Positions 15,188 to 20,206 of a stretch of 22,502 nucleotides of DNA are shown here, piece after piece. The stretch is taken from contig JBMNNS010000022.1 in assembly GCA_050942625.1 (NCBI GenBank), positions 1 through 22,502 on the forward strand. The letters run 5' to 3'. A program made the position numbers and the translations under genes. This stretch comes from JBMNNS01 sp050942625 (GTDB taxonomy: Bacteria; Bacillota; Dethiobacteria; DTU022; UBA8154). The notes beneath the pieces were generated by a model that did not search any database, was not told where the DNA came from, and saw only the letters and a program-made list of their open reading frames with translations. Position 1 is the first letter of the stretch; every line of letters starts with the position of its first letter.

Positions 15188-15964
15188 ATGTCATATTACT
15201 TTTTTGTTTCCGGCGAGGAACTGCAGCAGGAAGTGGTCTTTCTCAAAGATAAAAACAGGCAGCATTTAAAATCCTTGCGCCTGGCGGAAGGGGACCTAAT
15301 TGTCCTTTCCGACGGGGAGGGAAAAGCCTGTACAGCCCGAATTGTCAGCATTGATCCCAGGGCTGCCGAAGCTAAAATTATTGGGGAATTGGAGACCGAA
15401 ACAGAACCACCCCTTTCCGTAAACCTCTTTGTGGCCATCCCCAAGGCCGACAAAATGGAGAGGATAGTCCGCCATGCTGTGGAACTCGGCGTAAATAAAA
15501 TTTATCCTGTCATTAGTGACCGGACAATAGTGCGGATACCAAAAGGAAAAGGCCGGGAGAAAAGCGAAAGATGGCAAAGAATTGCCCTATCTGCCGCCGC
15601 CCAGTGCCGGCGCAGTTACATACCTGCAGTAAGCGAGCCCCTTCATTTTGCGCAAATGCTTCCGGTCCTGGAAGGGGAAGAACTAATCATCATCCCTTAT
15701 GAGGAAGAAAAGGAACAATTCATTAGGCCGCTGCTGGACGGTTTCAAGGGCCGCCCGGCTTCGGTGGCTGTGTTTACCGGCCCTGAAGGTGGAATCTCCC
15801 CTTTAGAAATGGAAAAACTAAAAGAAATCCCGGGAGCCTATCCAGTTAGCCTGGGAAACCGCATCCTCAGAGCCGAAACAGCCCCGTTGGCTGTGCTTAG
15901 TATTTTAATGTTTCGCTGGGGGGACCTGGGGAACAAGAGAGGTTGTTGTCACCATTGCCTTTAA
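15188..15964 (+). CDS. rsmE: 16S rRNA (uracil-1498-N3)-methyltransferase RsmE
   Basis: RsmE is a SPOUT-class enzyme that methylates N3 of U1498 in 16S rRNA within the assembled small subunit. I chose the ATG at 15188 (258 residues), with GGAG at 15178-15181 six bases upstream, over the in-frame GTG at 15176. The N-terminal PUA-like domain (about 1-70, including HLKSLRLAEGD) is followed by the knotted SAM-binding domain. Its signatures are VAIPKADKMERIVRHAVELGV, AAQCRRS, FTGPEGGISPLEMEKL and VSLGNRILRAETAPLAVLS. The C-terminal end (GNKRGCCHHCL) contains three cysteines beyond the usual core and overlaps the start of mtaB. In many Firmicutes prmA lies between dnaJ and rsmE; here it is absent. 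Confidence 0.95.
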   Translation: MSYYFFVSGEELQQEVVFLKDKNRQHLKSLRLAEGDLIVLSDGEGKACTARIVSIDPRAAEAKIIGELETETEPPLSVNLFVAIPKADKMERIVRHAVELGVNKIYPVISDRTIVRIPKGKGREKSERWQRIALSAAAQCRRSYIPAVSEPLHFAQMLPVLEGEELIIIPYEEEKEQFIRPLLDGFKGRPASVAVFTGPEGGISPLEMEKLKEIPGAYPVSLGNRILRAETAPLAVLSILMFRWGDLGNKRGCCHHCL

Positions 15965-17310
15965 AAGTAGCTTTCCACACCTTAGGGTGCAAAGTAAATT
16001 ATTTCGAGAGCGAGGCCCTCAAGGGTAAGTTCCGCCGGGAGGGTTTTGAAATAGTAGATTTCAGCGAAGAAGCCGACGCCTATGTAATCAATACCTGTAC
16101 CGTGACAAATATGGCGGCCGGCAAGTCCAGGCAGATGATCCGCAGGGCAAAAAGGCGCAATCCTGATGCGGTAATTGCCGTAGTAGGCTGCTATCCACAG
16201 GTTGAACCGGAAAAAGTTGCCTCCCTTCCGGAAGTGGATCTGGCTTTAGGAACGGATAACCGGCTTCGGTTGCCGGACCTGATCAAAAGGAAGATCTACG
16301 GCGAGGACGTTACCTCCGGAATCGATCCTTATGGCAAAAAGGCCTCCTTTGAACGGATGCCCTGGGTGCCGGAACAGGGAAGGACGAGGGCTTTTTTAAA
16401 GATCCAGGATGGTTGCAACCAGTATTGCAGCTACTGCATTATCCCCTTTGCCAGGGGCCCCCTGCGCAGTCTTTCCCCGGAGAAAGGGCTGGCATACCTG
16501 CATGAAATAAAGGACCATGGCTACAAGGAAGTCGTTCTGACGGGCATTCATCTGGGCCTTTATGGTGTAGACCTGGACCCGCCTGCTAACCTGTCTTCTT
16601 TTTTACAAAAGGCTGTTTTGGTTCCCGGAATAGAAAGGATCAGGCTTAGTTCCATAGAGCCTTCCGACTTTGATGATCAGCTCCTTACAGTGCTTAAAGA
16701 AAACCAAAAGATCTGCCGCCATCTCCATATACCCTTGCAAAGCGGGGATGATCTTATTTTAAAAAGGATGGGTCGCCCTTATGATACCGCTTTTTTTGCC
16801 GGGCTCCTGGAAAAATTGCACCACTCCCTGCCCGATCTGGCTGTAAGCACGGATATTATAGTAGGGTTTCCCGGTGAAGAAGAAGAGCATTTCCAAAGAA
16901 GCTATAACTTTGTCCAAGAATTTGCCTTCAGCCGCTTGCATGTTTTTAAATATTCACCCCGCCGTGGGACCAGGGCCGCTGAAATGAAAAATCAGGTTCC
17001 CAACCGGGTAAAAGAAGAGCGCAGCAGGAAAATGATTGCTTTAGGAGAACAGCTTTCCCAGAATTATCAGGAAAAATTTGTAGGGCGTGTTCTCCCCGTC
17101 TTACTTGAAACGGTAGTTGATAAACCCGGCAAAGAAAACCAGGTAAGCGAGGAAGGCATTGTCCATTGCCTGGAAGGCCTGACCACCAATTACCTGCACG
17201 TCCGCCTCCCGGGGCCGCTGCACTGGAGGGGAAGCATACAGAATGCCTATCTTGAAAAAAATTGCCGCGGGTACTTACAGGGTATAAAACCCACTATTCA
17301 ACTGTCATAA
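15955..17310 (+). CDS. mtaB: tRNA t6A37 methylthiotransferase MtaB
   Basis: MtaB is a radical SAM enzyme with two [4Fe-4S] clusters that adds a methylthio group to t6A at tRNA position 37. The N-terminal MTTase domain has cluster ligands in LGCKVNYFES, NTCTVTN and VVGCYPQ. The radical SAM motif CNQYCSYC (CxxxCxxC) follows at about residues 154-161. A C-terminal TRAM-like RNA-binding segment follows. The LGCKVN and DGCNQYCSYCIIP forms are typical of the MtaB rather than the MiaB subgroup. The start is uncertain: in-frame TTGs at 15943, 15946 and 15955 all lie near GAGAGG (15937-15942). I chose 15955 because MtaB proteins begin close to KVAFHTLGCKVN; the spacing of 12 is long. The gene overlaps rsmE by 10 bases, implying coupling. 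Confidence 0.93.
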   Translation: MPLKVAFHTLGCKVNYFESEALKGKFRREGFEIVDFSEEADAYVINTCTVTNMAAGKSRQMIRRAKRRNPDAVIAVVGCYPQVEPEKVASLPEVDLALGTDNRLRLPDLIKRKIYGEDVTSGIDPYGKKASFERMPWVPEQGRTRAFLKIQDGCNQYCSYCIIPFARGPLRSLSPEKGLAYLHEIKDHGYKEVVLTGIHLGLYGVDLDPPANLSSFLQKAVLVPGIERIRLSSIEPSDFDDQLLTVLKENQKICRHLHIPLQSGDDLILKRMGRPYDTAFFAGLLEKLHHSLPDLAVSTDIIVGFPGEEEEHFQRSYNFVQEFAFSRLHVFKYSPRRGTRAAEMKNQVPNRVKEERSRKMIALGEQLSQNYQEKFVGRVLPVLLETVVDKPGKENQVSEEGIVHCLEGLTTNYLHVRLPGPLHWRGSIQNAYLEKNCRGYLQGIKPTIQLS

Positions 17311-17333
17311 CAAATCCCTCCCCTGCATATAAT
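17304..17333 (+). promoter_or_regulatory. SigE-like promoter upstream of the acidic-tail protein
   Basis: GTCATAAC at 17304-17311 matches six of eight positions of the SigE -35 (GTCATATT), and CATATAAT at 17326-17333 matches seven of eight of the SigE -10 (CATACAAT), with 14 bases between them. The -35 overlaps the mtaB stop codon. The expected start, near 17340, leaves a short leader before the ATG at 17367. Confidence 0.6.
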
Positions 17334-17360
17334 CATGAAAGAGATATGTTTGCAGGGGGG
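17318..17360 (+). promoter_or_regulatory. Inverted repeat that could mask the ribosome binding site at 17354
   Basis: CTCCCCTGCA (17318-17327) can pair with TGCAGGGGGG (17351-17360): ten pairs, one a G-U. The 3' arm is the ribosome binding site of the next gene and the 5' arm lies inside the promoter spacer and the start of the -10. No U-run follows. Confidence 0.5.
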
Positions 17361-17366
17361 AAAAGT

Positions 17367-17954
17367 ATGAAAAAGAAACGAAATTTTTTTGTGATTGAAG
17401 CGCGTCGCCTTATCCCGCTGTTGTTTTTATTGCTGTTATTGATAGGTCTTACGGTTTACGATAATTTTTTCCGTGTAGAAACTGTTGGCCCGGCAGAAAC
17501 TACCCATGAACGGGATCTCACCTTTACAACAACCGACTGGGGTGTCCTGTCCTCGCCCGTGTCTTTTAACCTGGTTTCGGATTATGAGGAATGGGCCCGG
17601 GTATCTCAAGAATTGGGTTTATCGCTCCCCGATTATCCCTTTAATGCTGCCGACGAAATAGCCCTCTTTGCCGTCAACAGCGAGGTCAAGGGCATGGAGT
17701 TGTTGCCCGTCCTGGGTGAAATGCAGATCAGGGTCCTGGTTGAACCAAAGGAAAACTATTATCACGTTGTCACCGTTGACCGCCAGTCCGTGGACTATGA
17801 AGGGGCAGTATGGAAATTCGTAGACAACAACCAGCAGGTTTTAAGCAGGGTAACCCTCTTTAGCAGCGAAAACGATGACAACGAGGGCGAAAACGACAAT
17901 GATGATGAAGTCAATGTTAATGATGAAAACGAAGACAAGGAAGTGTTGAAATAG
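17367..17954 (+). CDS. Membrane-anchored exported protein with acidic C-terminal tail, possibly sporulation-linked
   Basis: I do not recognise this 195-residue protein with confidence. The ATG at 17367 follows AGGGGGG at six bases; the frame is open back to 17262 but without a suitable ribosome binding site. It has a basic N terminus (MKKKRNFF), one membrane segment at about residues 14-31, and an exported domain from about 35 to 165. A tail at 167-192 is almost wholly Asp, Asn and Glu. The stretch SDYEEWARVSQELGLSLPDYPFNAADEIALFAVN recalls the PrcB C-terminal domain (YEEW, then a buried phenylalanine and a strand), but this is a weak resemblance. The SigE-like promoter suggests mother-cell expression in sporulation; an acidic exported tail could bind cations. 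That function is inference. It is followed by the terminator at 17986. Confidence 0.75.
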   Translation: MKKKRNFFVIEARRLIPLLFLLLLLIGLTVYDNFFRVETVGPAETTHERDLTFTTTDWGVLSSPVSFNLVSDYEEWARVSQELGLSLPDYPFNAADEIALFAVNSEVKGMELLPVLGEMQIRVLVEPKENYYHVVTVDRQSVDYEGAVWKFVDNNQQVLSRVTLFSSENDDNEGENDNDDEVNVNDENEDKEVLK

Positions 17955-17985
17955 ACACTTTCCTTTATTAGAACATTTGGGACAA

Positions 17986-18040
17986 AACCTGCCCCACCTT
18001 AGCTGAGAATGGGGCAGCTTAGCTGAGAATGGGGCAGGTT
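17986..18040. terminator. Bidirectional terminator with duplicated inner arm
   Basis: AACCTGCCCCA (17986-17996) pairs perfectly over 11 bp with TGGGGCAGGTT (18030-18040). On the plus strand GTTTTCC follows; on the minus strand TTTTGTCCC follows. It lies between the convergent genes ending at 17954 and 18075, so it can serve both. The loop includes a duplicated segment, listed separately. Confidence 0.75.
17999..18038 (+). repeat. Tandem duplication of 20 bp inside the terminator
   Basis: Two adjacent 20-base units, 17999-18018 and 18019-18038, differ only in the last base. Each begins TTAGCTGAGAAT and continues GGGGCAG. Because each copy carries a 3' terminator arm, the single 5' arm can pair with either copy: 8 bp with the first and 11 bp with the second. 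Confidence 0.9.
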
Positions 18041-18074
18041 GTTTTCCTGTTAACTACCATTCAGCCATCGGAAG

Positions 18075-18449
18075 TTATTCAGCCATAGAAAGCGGGTCCT
18101 CCGGAGGCATTGGAGAAGGGCCAAGGTCCTCCATAGCCTTGCTGATAATATTTTGCACATCGATTAGCATGATGCTGAACCTGTATTCTGCCTCCATGTA
18201 TTCCCTTGCGGCCTTGTTAAGATTAACAATCTCCAACATTTGGGAAAGCCGCTTTTCCTGCTCTGGAGCTACTTCCAGGCCGGCAACTCTTTGTTTTTGC
18301 AGTTCTATCTGTGCTTTGCTCAAGTCTTCAAGCATTTCCTTGGCACTTTTGTCCTTTCTAAGTTCCTCGCCCGCTTTTTGAAATTTAAGGTACTCAGGGG
18401 AGGTTTTGATTGCTTTAGCTAAAGCATGAGCACAATCATAGATGTTCAT
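18075..18449 (-). CDS. YlbF family regulator (com_YlbF / DUF964)
   Basis: This 124-residue, largely helical protein fits the YlbF/YmcA family. In Bacillus subtilis, YlbF, YmcA and YaaT form a complex that guides RNase Y-dependent mRNA maturation and affects competence, biofilm formation and sporulation; clostridial members are often stand-alone. The N-terminal ALAKAIKTSPEYLKFQKAGEEL and the following KDKSAKEMLEDLSKAQIELQKQ are typical, as is the later EIVNLNKAAREYMEAEYRFSIMLIDVQNIISKAM. The C-terminal 13 residues are proline- and methionine-rich and probably flexible. The ATG at 18449 has AAAGGGG six bases upstream. It lies 39 bases after mnmH and ends at the bidirectional terminator, so it is probably in the same transcript. 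Which of the YlbF/YmcA/YheA subgroups it belongs to cannot be settled here. Confidence 0.88.
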   Translation of the reverse strand: MNIYDCAHALAKAIKTSPEYLKFQKAGEELRKDKSAKEMLEDLSKAQIELQKQRVAGLEVAPEQEKRLSQMLEIVNLNKAAREYMEAEYRFSIMLIDVQNIISKAMEDLGPSPMPPEDPLSMAE

Positions 18450-18488
18450 TTTTATACCCCTTTCTAATTCTTTTAAATTATAGTATTT

Positions 18489-19559
18489 TTAATGCGGTAT
18501 CAACAACTGCCTTTCAATCTTCTCCCGAATAAAAGCTTCTATTATTTGGGCTGCTTTACGTGGGTCACTACTATCTACAGTGAATACAAAATCAGTCTTC
18601 CCGGGTTTTGACTCGCTGTAAAGGCGATCATAATAGAAGCTACAGAGGGAACTGACAAGCCCCTTATAATCCTCATCCTCCAAAAGGGAAAGGAGCTCCT
18701 TTGTCCGAGTTTTACCCACGTATTTTTCGATGGTTAAGATAGCTTTTTCGACCTCTTTTTTCTCCGTTTCGCCGGCAGGGATATACTCCCTCAACAACCG
18801 TTCAACACGGTTTTCAAGCGGTGCCGTCAAGAGGATATGCTCCCCCTTTTGCAGTGCCGCAAAAAGAAAATCGGGCTGGTAGACCATGCCGATCCTTTTC
18901 CCTTCCCCTTCGAAAATAAGGTAGTCTTTATCTTTTAATTCTTCCAAACGGTTCCAGAGCAGGGCATCAAACTGTTTTTGACAGGGTGTTTTCTTGATCC
19001 CCAGGTGACCGAAAAGTGAACCCCTGTGGCAGGCCAGGCCCTCCAGGTCAACGGTAGGGCAGCCCATTTCCGCCAGGATATGCAGGACCTCTGTTTTACC
19101 GACGCCCGTCAGCCCATTGAGCACAAAAACAGGTTTCCGGAGCTGGTAAGAACCCAGTTGGTCGAGAATAAAACGCCTGTAAGCCTTATACCCCCCCAGC
19201 AGGCGGTAGGACTCTATCCCCAAACTATCTAAAAGGAAATGAAGGCTTTTACTGCGCATACCGCCCCTCCAACAATAGAGGACAAGGTTATTATTCCCCT
19301 TTAATCCTTCAATTCCCTTTATTATATTAGCAATCTTACCAAAAGCAAAATCAATCCCCTTCAGGCGGGCCCTTGACCTGTCATTTTTATAAATGGTCCC
19401 GATAATCTCCCGTTCCTCGTTATCAAAAAGGGGTATATTAACAGCCCCCGGTATGAACCCCTTAGCAAATTCCTCGGGCGAACGAACATCAATGAAAAGG
19501 GCCCCCGGAAGCTCCAGAGCTTCTTGAACAGATAAAGCTTTAAGCAAAAAAATCACCAT
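18489..19559 (-). CDS. mnmH: tRNA 2-selenouridine synthase (MnmH/SelU)
   Basis: MnmH replaces sulfur of 2-thiouridine at tRNA position 34 with selenium from selenophosphate. It works through a geranylated intermediate. The 356 residues contain an N-terminal rhodanese domain with ALFIDVRSPEEFAKGFIPGAVNIP and the catalytic cysteine (Cys96) in LYCWRGGMRSKS. A P-loop domain follows, with GLTGVGKT at 149-156 and the family motif VDLEGLACHRGSLFG. All signatures of the YbbB family are present. Selenophosphate synthetase (SelD) must be encoded elsewhere for this to function. The start is uncertain: the ATG at 19559 has no clear ribosome binding site, while an in-frame TTG at 19547 (codon 5) has GGTGA five bases before it. 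Confidence 0.95.
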   Translation of the reverse strand: MVIFLLKALSVQEALELPGALFIDVRSPEEFAKGFIPGAVNIPLFDNEEREIIGTIYKNDRSRARLKGIDFAFGKIANIIKGIEGLKGNNNLVLYCWRGGMRSKSLHFLLDSLGIESYRLLGGYKAYRRFILDQLGSYQLRKPVFVLNGLTGVGKTEVLHILAEMGCPTVDLEGLACHRGSLFGHLGIKKTPCQKQFDALLWNRLEELKDKDYLIFEGEGKRIGMVYQPDFLFAALQKGEHILLTAPLENRVERLLREYIPAGETEKKEVEKAILTIEKYVGKTRTKELLSLLEDEDYKGLVSSLCSFYYDRLYSESKPGKTDFVFTVDSSDPRKAAQIIEAFIREKIERQLLIPH

Positions 19560-19653
19560 TTTTAAATTATTTTGAAACTAAACACTTGCATAGAATAAAT
19601 TAGCTTAGAACAAAACGAGACCACTGAAAAAGCCGGTTTTATAAAATACTGCT

Positions 19654-19876
19654 GCTATTGTCATCGCTATTTGTCATCCTGATTCTGCTATTGTCATCGC
19701 TATTGTCATCGCTATTGTCATCGCTATTGTCATCGCTATTGTCATCGCTATTGTCATCCTGATTCTGCTATTGTCATCGCTATTTGTCATCCTGATTCTG
19801 CTATTGTCATCGCTATTTGTCATCCTGATTCTGCTATTGTCATCGCTATTTGTCATCCTGATTCTGCTATTGTCAT
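19654..19876. repeat. Composite tandem repeat array with 33-bp and 12-bp units
   Basis: The basic 33-bp unit consists of GCTATTGTCAT, then CGCTATTTGTCAT, then CCTGATTCT. Four units are identical: 19654-19686, 19767-19799, 19800-19832 and 19833-19865. In the second position (19687-19766) the middle block is replaced by five copies of the 12-mer CGCTATTGTCAT (19698-19757). The array ends with GCTATTGTCAT at 19866-19876, leading into the palindromic element. The copies are identical, which indicates recent expansion or active homogenisation. It lies in the 647-base gap between mnmH and the flagellin gene. It is not a CRISPR array because there are no unique spacers. Confidence 0.95.
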
Positions 19877-19900
19877 CCTGAGCGATAGCGAAGGATCTTA
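19872..19900. repeat. Interspersed palindrome-like element bordering the array
   Basis: Directly after the array comes GTCATCCTGAGCGATAG followed by CGAAGGATCT. Its ends ATCCT and AGGAT, and inner GC, form an imperfect hairpin. The motif (CCTGAGCGAAGCGAAGGATC and variants) is one I know as a short dispersed repeat of many bacterial genomes. The array units share its TCATCCTGA end, so the array may have grown from it. Confidence 0.6.
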
Positions 19901-20056
19901 TTTTTAACTATTTCAAAGCTTCATTTCCCTTAGTATGTCCACTCCTTTTTATTATTTTAGCATATTTTCGCCCTGCCGGGAGGGAAATAACCCCTAAGGC
20001 TACCAAACAGAAACTAAATATTAGGCCAGAAATAATTAAAAATTTAAACAAGGTAC

Positions 20057-20083
20057 TTAATACTTTCCCTTAAACGTCGATAA
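20057..20083 (+). promoter_or_regulatory. SigD (sigma-28) type flagellin promoter
   Basis: GTCGATAA at 20076-20083 matches seven of eight positions of the SigD -10 (GCCGATAA). With a 15-base spacer the -35 is TTAA at 20057-20060, three of four matches to TAAA. This is the expected promoter class for a late flagellar gene. Transcription would start near 20090, giving a leader of about 117 bases. Confidence 0.7.
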
Positions 20084-20160
20084 TATATTTGAGCAAAGGC
20101 TTTCAAGCCAAGGCTAAATATAATATGTCAATGCGGCCGGTTGACTTATTATATAAAAGG

Positions 20161-20176
20161 TGGACAAGGATGTCCA
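20161..20176 (+). promoter_or_regulatory. CsrA-like binding hairpin, upstream site
   Basis: TGGACAAGGATGTCCA is a perfect 6-bp stem with loop AGGA. The core ACAAGGATGT matches the CsrA consensus ACARGGAUGU at all ten positions, with GGA in the loop as CsrA requires. It lies 30 bases before the flagellin ATG. Confidence 0.75.
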
Positions 20177-20185
20177 TAGAACAAA

Positions 20186-20199
20186 GACCAAGGGAGGTC
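20186..20199 (+). promoter_or_regulatory. CsrA-like binding hairpin overlapping the flagellin ribosome binding site
   Basis: GACC and GGTC form a 4-bp stem around AAGGGA, so a GGA sits in the loop and the ribosome binding site AGGGAGG (20191-20197) is within the hairpin. The two GGA motifs are 25 bases apart. This matches the two-site CsrA layout of the Bacillus subtilis hag leader. Confidence 0.65.
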
Positions 20200-20206
20200 A
20201 TATTAA

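Noticed and set aside
19674..19856. 60-codon minus-strand frame in the repeat array reading repeated MTNSDDNSRIR and MTIA
   Set aside because: Both repeat units are multiples of three, so any open frame stays open. It has no ribosome binding site and no unique sequence, so it is a by-product of the array.
19654..19876. CRISPR array
   Set aside because: The units are contiguous with no unique spacers, the 12-bp and 33-bp periods do not suit CRISPR, and there are no cas genes in the window.
20141..20157. TTGACT with TATAAA as a SigA promoter for the flagellin gene
   Set aside because: The two boxes are only five bases apart and neither has a partner at the correct spacing.
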